NCBI GenBank assembly: GCA_963806455.1
Contig: CAWDXZ010000002.1
Span: 496,001 to 560,000 of the forward strand
DNA: 64,000 bases
DNA from: Bog-756 sp963806455
Lineage (GTDB): Bacteria > Actinomycetota > Acidimicrobiia > Acidimicrobiales > RAAP-2
Reading direction: 5' to 3'
A model generated the notes under the pieces. It was not told the origin of the DNA. It made no database searches and saw only the letters and a list, made by a program, of their open reading frames with translations. The position numbers and the translations under genes were made by a program. This document shows positions 25,968-37,696 of this stretch, in pieces. Positions within the stretch are counted from its first letter, which is position 1. Every line of letters starts with the position of its first letter.

Positions 25968-27285
25968 GCGGGCGGGCCCCGATCGGACCGGGCCGACGAT
26001 GGTCATCCGGGGAGGGACGGTGGTCGACCGGGGCGGAGAGCGCCGGGCCGACCTCCTGATCGTCGACGGGCGCGTCGCCGGCATCGAGGCCGGGATGGCG
26101 CCCCCGACGGGCGCCACGGTCCTCGACGCCGGTGGGTGCGTGGTGAGCCCGGGACTGGTCGACCTGCACACCCATCTCCGCGAGCCGGGACGCGAGGAGT
26201 CCGAGACCATCGAGACCGGAACCCGGGCCGCCGCCCTGGGCGGCTTCACCGCGGTGGTGGCCATGCCCAACACCGACCCGCCGCTCGATTCGGCCGAGGC
26301 GGTCCGCAACGTCGCCGAACTGGCCGGCACGGCCACCGCCGAGGTGGCGGTGGCCGGGGCCATCACCGTCGGGCGGGCCGGCGAGCGCCTCGCCCCCATG
26401 GCGGAGCTGGCCGGGATCGGCGTCCGACTGTTCAGCGACGACGGCTGTGGCGTGCAGTCGGCCGGGATGATGTGGCGGGCCCTCGAGTACGCCCGGGGTC
26501 TCGGGGTCACGCTGGCCCAGCACTGCGAGGACGACTCGCTGGCGGCGGGTGGGGCCATGCACGAGGGGGTCTGGTCCAGCCGGTTGGGCATCCCTGGCAT
26601 CCCCGGGGCGGCCGAAGAGGTCATGGTGGCGCGGGACATCGCCCTGGCCCGGGCGACCGGGGGCCACCTCCACCTCCTCCACCTCTCCACCGCCGTCTCG
26701 GTCGAGATGGTACGCCGGGCCAAGGCCGAGGGGCTGACCGTCACCGCCGAGGCCGCACCGCACCACTTCACCCTGACGGAGGAATGGGCCGCCGGCTACG
26801 ACCCGACGTTCAAGGTGAACCCCCCGCTGCGGCCCCAGCGGGACGTGGACGCGGTGAAAGCGGGACTGGCCGACGGGACGATCGACGCCATCGCCACCGA
26901 CCACGCCCCGCATGCCCCCGAGCTCAAGGACCTGCCTTTCGACCAGGCCCCGCCGGGCATGCTGGGCCTCCAGACGGCACTGCCGCTGGCGCTGTCCGAG
27001 CTCGACCTGCCGGTCGGTGCGGTGTTGGCCCTCATGAGCTGGCAGCCGGCGTCGATCGGCCGGCTCGACCCGGCCAGCGGGGGCGGCCAGGGGGGCCGGA
27101 TCGTGCCCGGGGCGCCGGCCAACCTGTGTGTGTTCGATCCCGGGGCGACCTGGGTCGTGGATCCGGCGGCGTTGGCCAGCCGCAGCCACAACACGCCCTA
27201 TGCCGGGCGGAAATTGACCGGCCGGGTCCGTCACACGGTGTTCCGGGGGGAGCCCGTGGTGATCGAGGCCGAGGCCCAGCGGTGA
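25960..27285 (+). CDS. pyrC: Dihydroorotase (type I)
   Basis: A zinc amidohydrolase of 441 aa that closes carbamoyl-aspartate to dihydroorotate. The metal ligands are in VDLHTHLREPG (two His), AQHCEDDS, HLHLLHLS and the catalytic Asp in ATDHAPH. The length and the DHAPH motif mark the long type I class found with separate PyrB. It starts at GTG 25960 inside the pyrB end, and its TGA overlaps the carA GTG. Confidence 0.95.
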   Translation: MAERAGPDRTGPTMVIRGGTVVDRGGERRADLLIVDGRVAGIEAGMAPPTGATVLDAGGCVVSPGLVDLHTHLREPGREESETIETGTRAAALGGFTAVVAMPNTDPPLDSAEAVRNVAELAGTATAEVAVAGAITVGRAGERLAPMAELAGIGVRLFSDDGCGVQSAGMMWRALEYARGLGVTLAQHCEDDSLAAGGAMHEGVWSSRLGIPGIPGAAEEVMVARDIALARATGGHLHLLHLSTAVSVEMVRRAKAEGLTVTAEAAPHHFTLTEEWAAGYDPTFKVNPPLRPQRDVDAVKAGLADGTIDAIATDHAPHAPELKDLPFDQAPPGMLGLQTALPLALSELDLPVGAVLALMSWQPASIGRLDPASGGGQGGRIVPGAPANLCVFDPGATWVVDPAALASRSHNTPYAGRKLTGRVRHTVFRGEPVVIEAEAQR

Positions 27286-28423
27286 GCGGCCGGCACGGTG
27301 CCGGGGCGCGGCCCGAGGCGATCCTGGTGCTGGCCGACGGCACCCGGTTCGAGGGGGAGGCCATCGGGGCCATCCCCGACACCGGCGTGGCCACCGGGGA
27401 GGCGGTGTTCAACACCGTGCTCTCGGGGTACCAGGAGGTCGTCACCGACCCGTCGTACGCCGGACAGGTCATCGCCTTCACTTACCCGCACATCGGCAAC
27501 TACGGCGTCAACGCCGCCGACGACGAGGCATCACGTCCCTGGTGCCGGGGGGTGGTCGTCCGGGACCTGGTGGACCGGCCGAGCAGCTGGCGCGCCGAGG
27601 GGACCCTCGAGGGGTTTCTCGTCCGGAATGGCGTGCCGGGTATCACCGGGGTCGACACCCGGCGCCTGACCCGCCACCTGCGCCGGGATGGCGCGATGCC
27701 CTGTGCCTTCGGCACCGCCCCCGAGGCCGAACTGGCCGAGGCAGCCGCCCACGCCCCCGGCACCGACGGGCGGGACCTGGTGTCCACCGTGTCCACCCCG
27801 GTGACCTACACCCGAGGGCAGGGTCCCTACCGGGTGGTGGCCTACGACTTCGGGGTGAAGGAGGCCATGCTCCGCCAGCTCGGCGAGCTGGCCACGGTCA
27901 CCGTGGTGCCGGCCTCGACCCCGGCCGAGGAGGTCCTCGGGATGGACCCCGACGGTGTGTTCCTGTCCAACGGGCCCGGTGACCCGGCCGCCCTCCCCGC
28001 GGTCATCGCCGAGGTCGGGACGCTGGTCGAGAATGCGCACGTCCCGGTCTTCGGGATCTGCCTCGGCCACCAGCTGCTGGCCAGCGCCCTCGGGGCCTCC
28101 ACCTACAAGCTCCCCTTCGGCCACCACGGCGGCAACCATCCGGTCCGGCACCTCGCCACCGGCCGGGTGGAGATCACCTCGCAGAACCACAACTACGCGG
28201 TGGCCGACGGCACGCTGGCCGGATCGGAGGTCACCCATGTGAACCTGAACGACGGCGTGATCGAAGGACTGCGCAGTCACGACGCACCGGTGTTCAGCGT
28301 GCAGTACCACCCCGAGGCCGGCCCTGGTCCCCACGACGCCCGCTACCTGTTCGGTGAGTTCTCGGCGCTCATGGACGCCACGGCCAAGGGGAGCGCCGCC
28401 GCCGGCCGAAGGGGCGCCGGCTG

Positions 28424-28424
<1 letters not shown>
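27282..28424 (+). CDS. carA: Carbamoyl-phosphate synthase small (glutaminase) subunit
   Basis: A 380-aa class I glutamine amidotransferase that supplies ammonia to CarB. The N-terminal CPSase domain has GEAVFNTVLSGYQEVVTDPSY. The glutaminase domain has SNGPGDP, the nucleophile Cys in FGICLGHQLLA and the His/Glu in QYHPEAGPGPHD. GTG 27282 overlaps the pyrC stop and the final TGA overlaps the carB ATG. Confidence 0.96.
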
Positions 28425-31727
<3,303 letters not shown>

Positions 31728-31738
<11 letters not shown>

Positions 31739-32738
31739 GCCGGTGGGCCGCCATCCCGCCCCCTCCCGGCCGGCCGAACGGGCCCGCCGGGCCTGGCGGG
31801 CGGTGACCGCCGGGGACGTGGACCTCTCGACCCGGGTGGGCTCCGTCGAGCTGCCCAACCCGGTGATGACCGCCTCGGGCACCTCGGGCCACGCCGACGA
31901 GCTCCAGGCCTACTTCCCCCTGGCCGAGCTCGGGGCGGTGGTGGTCAAGTCGCTGGCGGCGGAGCCGTGGCCCGGGAACCCGGCTCCGCGGGTCCACCCC
32001 ACCGCGGCCGGCATGCTCAACAGCGTGGGTCTCCAGGGACCGGGCGTGAAGGCCTGGATCGACGAGGGCCTGCCCCGCCTTACCGCGGTGGGCGCCCGGG
32101 TGGTGGCCAGCATCTGGGGGCAGCGGGTGGACGACTTCGCCCGGGCGGCCGCCATGGTGGCCGACGCCCCCGGGGTGGTGGCCCTGGAGGTCAACGTGAG
32201 CTGCCCCAACATCGAGGACCGGCGCCGCATGTTCGCTCATTCTCCGACGGCGACCGCCGAGGTGATGGCCGCCGTCGGCGAGCACTGTCCCGGCCTGCCC
32301 CGCTGGGCCAAGCTGAGCCCCACCGTGGCCGACATCGCCGAGGTGGCTGGGGCGGCCCTGTCGGCCGGGGCCGAGGCGCTGACGCTGGTGAACACGGTGC
32401 TGGGCATGGCCATCGACGTGGAGCGGCGCCGCCCGGCGCTCGGGTCGGGCCCCCACGGCGGCGGGCTGTCCGGACCGGCCGTTCATCCGGTGGCCGTGCG
32501 GGCGGTGTTCGACGTGCGGGCCGCCCACCCGGCGGCGGCCATCATCGGCGTGGGCGGGATCTCGGCGGCGGAGGACGCCATCGAACTGGTGCTGGCCGGA
32601 GCCGACGCCGTCCAGGTGGGCACGGCCACGTTCCGCGACCCGCGGGCACCGGTCAGGGTGCTCCGCGCCATCGAACGCTGGTGCTCCCGGCGCGGGGTGC
32701 GCGGACTGGGCGAACTGCGAGGGGCGGCCCATGGATGA
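31728..32738 (+). CDS. pyrD: Dihydroorotate dehydrogenase, class 1 (1B-like)
   Basis: An FMN enzyme of 336 aa that oxidises dihydroorotate to orotate. The catalytic base is Cys in NVSCPNIE, which marks class 1 (class 2 has Ser). FMN-binding parts are ASGTSGHADE, NTVLGMAI, GVGGISAAEDA and QVGTATF. The sequence style is that of the NAD-linked class 1B catalytic subunit, yet the electron-transfer subunit PyrK is not in this operon. The unusual N-terminus of ~25 basic residues comes before VDLSTRVG. Confidence 0.9.
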
Positions 32739-33582
32739 CGCCACCGGGTTCGGCGACCGGGTGGCCGCCGCGGTTCGAGACCGCGGGCCCCTCTGTGTGG
32801 GTATCGACCCGTCGGCGTCGCTGCTGGCCGGCTGGGGGCTGCCCGACAGCGGGCGTGGGCTGCACGACTTCGGTCTGCGCTGCCTCGAGGCCCTGGAGGG
32901 GGTGGTGGCAGTGGTCAAGCCCCAGGTGGCCTTCTTCGAGCGGTGCGGCTCGGCCGGCATGGCCGCGCTGGAGGCAGTGATCGCCGCCGCCCGGTCGGCC
33001 GGCTTCGTGGTCATCGCCGACGCCAAGCGAGGTGACATCGGCAGCACCATGGAGGCCTACGCCTCGGCCTGGTTGGACCCGGCGAGCCCCCTGGTCGCCG
33101 ATGCCGTGACAGCCGTCCCGTACCTCGGAATCGGGGCCCTCCAGCCCATGTTCGACCTGGCTGCGGCTCATAAACGCGGCGTGCTGGTGGTGGTCCGCAC
33201 CTCCAACCCCGAGGGCCGACCGATCCAGCAGGCCCGCACCGGTGGCGGCGCCGGGCCGGCGGTGGAGGACATGCTGCTGGCGGATCTCGCCGCCCGCAAC
33301 CGCGGCGGCGAGATCCCTCCGGGCACGGTGGGGGCGGTGGTGGGGGCCACCCTCGACCCCTCGTCCTTCCCCCTGCCCGAGCTGGGCGGGACCATCCTGG
33401 CCCCCGGGGTCGGGGCACAGGGAGCCGGCGCCACCGAGGTGGCGTCGCTGTTCGCCGGCTGTGCCCCCGGCTCGGTGCTGGCCAGCGCGTCCCGTTCGGT
33501 CCTGGCAGCCGGGCCGGAGGCGGCCGCCCTGGCGGCGGCGGCGGCCCGGGCGCAGGAGGCCATGGCCAAGGCGCTGGGCTGA
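32731..33582 (+). CDS. pyrF: Orotidine-5'-phosphate decarboxylase (type 2)
   Basis: A TIM-barrel decarboxylase (283 aa) that forms UMP, the last step of the operon and the signal read by PyrR. The type 2 features are LCVGIDPS, VVKPQVAFFE and the catalytic DAKRGDIGSTM with its Lys and Asp residues, and APGVGAQG near the C-terminus. It overlaps pyrD by 8 bp and ends just before a strong inverted repeat that should end the operon. Confidence 0.95.
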   Translation: MDDATGFGDRVAAAVRDRGPLCVGIDPSASLLAGWGLPDSGRGLHDFGLRCLEALEGVVAVVKPQVAFFERCGSAGMAALEAVIAAARSAGFVVIADAKRGDIGSTMEAYASAWLDPASPLVADAVTAVPYLGIGALQPMFDLAAAHKRGVLVVVRTSNPEGRPIQQARTGGGAGPAVEDMLLADLAARNRGGEIPPGTVGAVVGATLDPSSFPLPELGGTILAPGVGAQGAGATEVASLFAGCAPGSVLASASRSVLAAGPEAAALAAAAARAQEAMAKALG

Positions 33583-33607
33583 GCCGGGCCGCCCCCGTCG
33601 GCCCGGC
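33583..33607. terminator. Bidirectional terminator-like inverted repeat (pyrF / pxpBC)
   Basis: GCCGGGCC (33583-33590) pairs perfectly with GGCCCGGC (33600-33607) around a 9-nt loop. It fills the 26-bp gap between two convergent genes, starting at the base after the pyrF stop. There is no T-tract, which is common in GC-rich actinobacteria. Confidence 0.55.
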
Positions 33608-33608
33608 C

Positions 33609-35288
33609 TCAGGTGGCGGCGGCCGTCGGGAACCAGCCCGACACGCTCCCGGCCAGGGCGCGTGCCCTCTCCTGGTGCGCACGGCGGGCCTGCGACCGGC
33701 TCACCGGGGCGAATGCGAGGCGGTCCCCGGGCCGGAGCTGGCCGAGCCGGGCCAGGTCGGCCGAGATCACGCAGCCGATCACCGGATAGCCCCCGAGGGT
33801 GGCGTGGTCGACCATCAGGACGATCGGGCGGCCGTCCGGGGGGAGCTGGATGGCCCCGGTGACCATTCCGGTCGAGGTCACCGCCGGGCCGCCCGTGCTC
33901 ACCGGCCGGCCGCCTTGGAGACGGAGCCCGACCCGGTTGGAGTCGGAGGCGACCGACCACTCGGTGGCGCACAGCGCGTCGGTGGCCGCGGACCCGAACC
34001 CGTGAGGACCGAGGATCACCCGGATGAGGGCCGGCCCGGTATCGGGGCCGGGGGCCGGTCGGTACAGCTGTCCGTGCGGCCGCCCCGGCGGCCCCAGGCC
34101 GAGCCGGTCGCCGGCCGCCAGGGGGCCGGGGCCGAGCCGGCTCAGCTGGTCCGAGGAGCGGGACCCGAGGACGAGCGGCGTGTCGATGCCGCCGGCCACG
34201 GCCAGATAGGCCCGCAGGCCCACCCGGACCCGCCCGACGGCCACGGTCTGGGCCGCCTCGACCGGCAGCACCAGGTCCGGGCCGACCCGGTGGCCGTCGA
34301 GGTGGACGTCGACGCCGTCGGCGGCGGCGGCCACCACGGCCACATGGGCCCGATCGCCGAAGCGGAGGGTCGGGCCCCAGGCGGTGATCTCGAGGCCGGC
34401 GGCACCGTCGGGGTTGCCGACCAGCCGATTGGCCAGCTGCAAAGACTCGGGGTCGGCCGGGCCGGCCCCGGGCACGCCGAGGGCCGCCACGCCCGCCCTT
34501 CCCCGGTCCTGGACGAGCGTCAACAGCCCCGGCTCCACCACCTGGACGAACCGGTCCCCGTGGGGGCGGAGCGGCGGGCGCCGGCCGGTGGAGGGTGCGG
34601 GGGCGGGTGCTGCCCGTGCCGGCGACCGCCGGATGGTCGCCCGGGCCACCGAGAACCGCACCCGCTGGCCCGGCTGCACCAAGGTGAACGGGGGGCGGTC
34701 GGGATCGAACAGGCGGGTGGCGGTGCGCCCGAGGACCATCCAACCTCCGGGGGAGGACTGGGGGTATACCGCGGCGAAGCCGCCCCCGATGGCCACCGAT
34801 CCCGCCGGCACCGACGGACGCGGTGAGGGTCGGCGGGGGACGGCGGCCAGATCGGGTGGGAGCCCGATCAGGTAGGGGAAGCCCGGCGCGAAGCCGAGCA
34901 GGGCCACTTCGAGCGGGCGCCCGGTCAGCCGGTCGACGACGGCCGACGGACTGACGCCGATGGTGTCGGCCACCGCGTCGAGGTCGGGCCCGTCGAAGGT
35001 CACCGGGAGGTCGAGTGGGATCCCGGGGTCGGCATCCTGCCCGCCCGGCATGTCGTCAGGCCCCGCCGCCAGACCGGCCAGCCACGTCTCGAACTCCACG
35101 TGCACCACCACGCCGGGGTCGACTCGTACCACCACGCTGTCGAAGCCGGTCAGGGTCTCGGTGCTCCCCGCGGGCGCCGTCCCGGCGCGGCGGGCCCGCT
35201 CGATGGCCGCCGCCACGGCGCGCGCCCCGTCGAGGTCGGCCGTCTCGACCAGGAAGGCGCCGTCGCCGAAGGGGAGCACCCGCGGCAT
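33609..35288 (-). CDS. 5-Oxoprolinase subunits B and C fused (PxpB-PxpC)
   Basis: A 559-aa fusion. Residues ~1-205 are the PxpB (KipI-like) domain with its GFAPGFPYL motif and PSPRPSVPAGSVAIGG. After a Pro/Ala-rich linker (APAPAPSTGRRP), residues ~235-545 are the PxpC (KipA-like, biotin-dependent carboxylase-related) domain with GLLTLVQDRGR, GVPGAGPADPES and DHATLGGYPVIG. With PxpA they form the ATP-dependent enzyme that opens 5-oxoproline to glutamate, removing a product of spontaneous glutamine cyclisation. The two subunits are usually separate genes, though fusions occur. ATG 35288 overlaps the pxpA stop (TGATG). Confidence 0.85.
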   Translation of the reverse strand: MPRVLPFGDGAFLVETADLDGARAVAAAIERARRAGTAPAGSTETLTGFDSVVVRVDPGVVVHVEFETWLAGLAAGPDDMPGGQDADPGIPLDLPVTFDGPDLDAVADTIGVSPSAVVDRLTGRPLEVALLGFAPGFPYLIGLPPDLAAVPRRPSPRPSVPAGSVAIGGGFAAVYPQSSPGGWMVLGRTATRLFDPDRPPFTLVQPGQRVRFSVARATIRRSPARAAPAPAPSTGRRPPLRPHGDRFVQVVEPGLLTLVQDRGRAGVAALGVPGAGPADPESLQLANRLVGNPDGAAGLEITAWGPTLRFGDRAHVAVVAAAADGVDVHLDGHRVGPDLVLPVEAAQTVAVGRVRVGLRAYLAVAGGIDTPLVLGSRSSDQLSRLGPGPLAAGDRLGLGPPGRPHGQLYRPAPGPDTGPALIRVILGPHGFGSAATDALCATEWSVASDSNRVGLRLQGGRPVSTGGPAVTSTGMVTGAIQLPPDGRPIVLMVDHATLGGYPVIGCVISADLARLGQLRPGDRLAFAPVSRSQARRAHQERARALAGSVSGWFPTAAAT

Positions 35289-36076
35289 CACCGCTCCGTA
35301 CCGGCCGGGGGGAGGGATGACGGGTCGGCGATGAAGGGCCGGACGACGACCCCGCCCGCCTCGAGGGCGGCACGCACCGCCCGGGCCGTGCCGGCGGCAT
35401 CGGGTGCGTCGCCGTGGACGCAGACGGTCTGCACCTCGACCCGGGTCCACGAGCCGTCGACCGACTCGACACCGCCGCGCGTGACCAGGGACACCGCCCG
35501 CCGGCCGACCCGGCCCGGATCGTCGACCAGTGCGCCGCGCCGGTGGCGGGGGACGAGGCGACCGTCGGGGAGGTAGCCGCGATCGGGAAAGCCTTCGGCC
35601 ACCAGCGGCAGCCGTCCGTCGGCAGCCGGGCCGGCCACCGCCGAGACGGCCTGGGCCACGAGGGCGCCGATGCCCGAGCGCATGGTCCCCTCCACGACGG
35701 CGGCGGCCGTGGCCGGGTCCGAGCCCATCTGGTGGTACAGCGCGCCGTGGGGCTTCACGTAGGACAGGGTGCCTCGCTGCGAGTCGACCACCTCGGCCAG
35801 GATGGCCACCTGCTCGGCGATGTCGGCCACCACCACGGAGGGGTCGACGCGGACCGGCCGCCGGCCGAAGCCCTCCCGGTCGCGAAACGAGACGTGTGCC
35901 CCGATGGTCACGCCCCGGTCCACGCACAACGCCGCCACCGCCCGCATGACCGAGCGGTTTCCGGCGTGGAATCCGCAGGCGAGGCTGGCACTGGTCACCA
36001 CGTCCAGGACGGCCCGGTCCGAGTCGGTGAGGGTCTCTCCCTCGGCCAGATCTGCGTTGAGATCGACCGTCAGCAT
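35288..36076 (-). CDS. pxpA: 5-Oxoprolinase subunit A (PxpA, LamB/YcsF family)
   Basis: A 262-aa LamB/YcsF-family protein. The start VDLNADLAEGE and the motifs TSASLACGFHAGN, VTIGAHVSFRDREGFGRR, YVKPHGALYHQM and FPDRGYLPDGRLVPR are diagnostic. It is the hydrolase subunit of bacterial 5-oxoprolinase and is coupled by a one-base overlap to the fused B/C gene. The likely promoter is an AATACT element 6 nt upstream, so the message may be leaderless. Confidence 0.93.
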   Translation of the reverse strand: MLTVDLNADLAEGETLTDSDRAVLDVVTSASLACGFHAGNRSVMRAVAALCVDRGVTIGAHVSFRDREGFGRRPVRVDPSVVVADIAEQVAILAEVVDSQRGTLSYVKPHGALYHQMGSDPATAAAVVEGTMRSGIGALVAQAVSAVAGPAADGRLPLVAEGFPDRGYLPDGRLVPRHRRGALVDDPGRVGRRAVSLVTRGGVESVDGSWTRVEVQTVCVHGDAPDAAGTARAVRAALEAGGVVVRPFIADPSSLPPAGTER

Positions 36077-36082
36077 GGACCC

Positions 36083-36088
36083 AGTATT
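36083..36088 (-). promoter_or_regulatory. -10 element AATACT for pxpA
   Basis: AATACT on the minus strand is 6 nt before ATG 36076. The first base departs from TANNNT, so this is weaker than the other sites. Confidence 0.3.
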
Positions 36089-36208
36089 GAACACCCGGCC
36101 GGGCCGGGCGGCCCGCCCGCCCTGCCCGGAGCCGGTCCTCCCGGGCCCCGGCCGGGCGACCCGGTCGGGGCCGGGTCGCAAACGTGTGACCTGGGCCCGC
36201 GGAGGCGC

Positions 36209-36214
36209 TATCGT
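36209..36214 (+). promoter_or_regulatory. -10 element TATCGT for mihF (leaderless)
   Basis: TATCGT ends 7 nt before ATG 36222. No ribosome site intervenes. Confidence 0.5.
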
Positions 36215-36221
36215 CTCGACC

Positions 36222-36539
36222 ATGCCGCAACCGCCCGCACTCACGCCAGAACAGCGCCAGGCCGCACTGGCCAAGGCAGCCAAGGTCCGCCGGGAGCGGG
36301 CCGAAGTCAAGGAGAAGCTCAAGCTGGGTTCGATCACCCTGTCCGAGCTCCTCACCACGGCTGACTCCAACGAGACCGTCGGCAAGATGAAGGTGCTGTC
36401 GGTTCTCGAGTCCCTGCCGGGTCTCGGCAAGGTCAAGGCCCGGCGGCTGATGGACACGGTGGGGATCAGTGAGAGCCGCCGCCTCCAGGGACTCGGGAGC
36501 AACCAGCGCGAATCGCTGTTGCGCGAGACCGCTCGCTGA
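36222..36539 (+). CDS. mihF: Integration host factor, actinobacterial type (mIHF)
   Basis: A 105-aa nucleoid protein unrelated to enteric IHF. The long basic helix (LAKAAKVRRERAEVKEKLKLG) is followed by the helix-two-turns-helix core VLSVLESLPGLGKVKARRLMDTVGI and ISESRRLQGLG that contact DNA. In actinobacteria it binds and bends the chromosome and regulates secondary metabolism and virulence. Its place directly before gmk is conserved. The stop TGA overlaps the CTG that appears to start gmk. Confidence 0.95.
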   Translation: MPQPPALTPEQRQAALAKAAKVRRERAEVKEKLKLGSITLSELLTTADSNETVGKMKVLSVLESLPGLGKVKARRLMDTVGISESRRLQGLGSNQRESLLRETAR

Positions 36540-37189
36540 GCAGGCCGTCGGACCGGGCCCCGGTTCGAGCCGGCCCATCGATCTTCGTCCTGTTCGGACC
36601 AGGCGGCGCCGGGAAGGGCACCGTTGCCGCCCGCCTGGTGGAACAGGTGGTGGGCCTTCGTCTGAGCCGCTCGTGGACCACGAGGGGTCGCCGGCCCGGC
36701 GAGCCCGAGGACGCGTACGTCTTCGTGGACCGGCCCACGTTCGAAGCCCAGGCGGAAGCAGGGGGGTTCTTCGAATGGGCGGAATTCCTCGGCCACCTCT
36801 ACGGGACGCCGCGGCCCGATCCACGAGGGGACGCCGACCTCCTGCTCGAGATCGATGTCCAAGGGGCCGAGCAGGTGCGCCGGCAGCGGCCGGACGCCAC
36901 GTTGATCCTGCTCGCCCCCCCGTCGGCCGAGGCCCAGCGCCAGCGCATGCGGTTGCGGGGCGATGACGAGGCCCACATCGCCGAGCGTCTGCGGGCGGGA
37001 GCCGACGAGGAGCGGGCCGGGCGGGCGATCGCCGACGCCGTGGTCGTCAACCACGAGGTGGCACAGGCCACCGCCGATGTGGCCGCTATAGTGGAGCGCC
37101 GCCGTTCGGCTGCCCCGGACAACGGGTACGAGCCGGACCCAGAGCCGGCCCGCCGCGAAACGGCACCCGACCGACCCGAAGGATCGTGA
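36536..37189 (+). CDS. gmk: Guanylate kinase, apparently starting at CTG
   Basis: A 217-aa P-loop kinase that makes GDP from GMP. Walker A is GPGGAGKGT (residues ~24-32), and SRSWTTRGRRPGE and YGTP bind GMP. DLLLEIDVQGAEQ is the Walker B region. The frame is open from a TGA near 36470, but there is no ATG, GTG or TTG before GTG 36638, which lies after the P-loop and cannot be the start. The CTG at 36536 overlaps the mihF stop as CTGA, exactly as ATGA/GTGA do at other junctions here, and gives a natural N-terminus. A base error that hides an ordinary start is the alternative. Confidence 0.85.
   Translation: MSRPSDRAPVRAGPSIFVLFGPGGAGKGTVAARLVEQVVGLRLSRSWTTRGRRPGEPEDAYVFVDRPTFEAQAEAGGFFEWAEFLGHLYGTPRPDPRGDADLLLEIDVQGAEQVRRQRPDATLILLAPPSAEAQRQRMRLRGDDEAHIAERLRAGADEERAGRAIADAVVVNHEVAQATADVAAIVERRRSAAPDNGYEPDPEPARRETAPDRPEGS
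37087..37092 (+). promoter_or_regulatory. Possible internal promoter (-10 TATAGT) for rpoZ
   Basis: TATAGT inside the 3' part of gmk, about 97 nt before rpoZ. Close to consensus in an otherwise GC-rich stretch. Confidence 0.3.
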
Positions 37190-37608
37190 TGGCTCAAGAT
37201 CAGACCACGCTCATGGACCCGCCGATCGAGGGTCTCCTCGACAAGGTCGACTCCAAGTTCACCCTGGTGGCCCTGGCATCACGGCGGGCCCGCCAGGTGA
37301 ACAGCTACTACAACTCCCTCGGTGAGGGCCTGGGCGTCGTGGTGCCGCCCCAGGTGGCCTCGGCCTCGGGGAAGCCACTGTCGATCGCCTTCGAGGAGGT
37401 GGCCGAGGGCAAGGCCACCTACTCCCGCCCGGACCCCGAGGAGGTCGCCCTGGCCGAGGCGGCCGCCCTGGCGCTGTTGGAGGGTGACGCCGACGACGGC
37501 GAGGGGGTGGCCGAGGGCGTCGACCGGGCGGAGGCCGGGGCAAGCGATGGTGCGGTTCCGGAGGCCGGGGCACGCGACGGTGCGGTTCCGGAGCCCGGCA
37601 CCGACTAG
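37189..37608 (+). CDS. rpoZ: RNA polymerase omega subunit
   Basis: A 139-aa omega subunit that helps fold and assemble the beta' subunit. The core is at residues ~9-85: LMDPPIEGLLDKVDSKFTLV, ASRRARQVNSYY and the conserved KPLSIAFEEVAEGKATY. After it comes a long acidic tail holding two copies of a 10-residue repeat (EAGAxDGAVP), longer than in most omega proteins. The start overlaps the gmk stop (TGATG). The gmk-rpoZ-coaBC-metK order is standard. Confidence 0.95.
   Translation: MAQDQTTLMDPPIEGLLDKVDSKFTLVALASRRARQVNSYYNSLGEGLGVVVPPQVASASGKPLSIAFEEVAEGKATYSRPDPEEVALAEAAALALLEGDADDGEGVAEGVDRAEAGASDGAVPEAGARDGAVPEPGTD
37531..37590 (+). repeat. Two 30-bp direct repeats in rpoZ
   Basis: Units 37531-37560 and 37561-37590 differ at two bases and encode EAGASDGAVP and EAGARDGAVP in the omega tail. 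Confidence 0.85.
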
Positions 37609-37696
37609 CCGTCGGTGCCGGGCGGGTTCGAGGGCCGACGATGATGTCAGGGGGGCGGGTCAGGTTGTCCGTGTCGATGGTCCCCGAGGTTCCCCG

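Noticed and set aside
36638..37189. GTG 36638 as the gmk start
   Set aside because: It would remove the P-loop GPGGAGKGT needed for ATP binding, which is clearly encoded upstream in the same frame.
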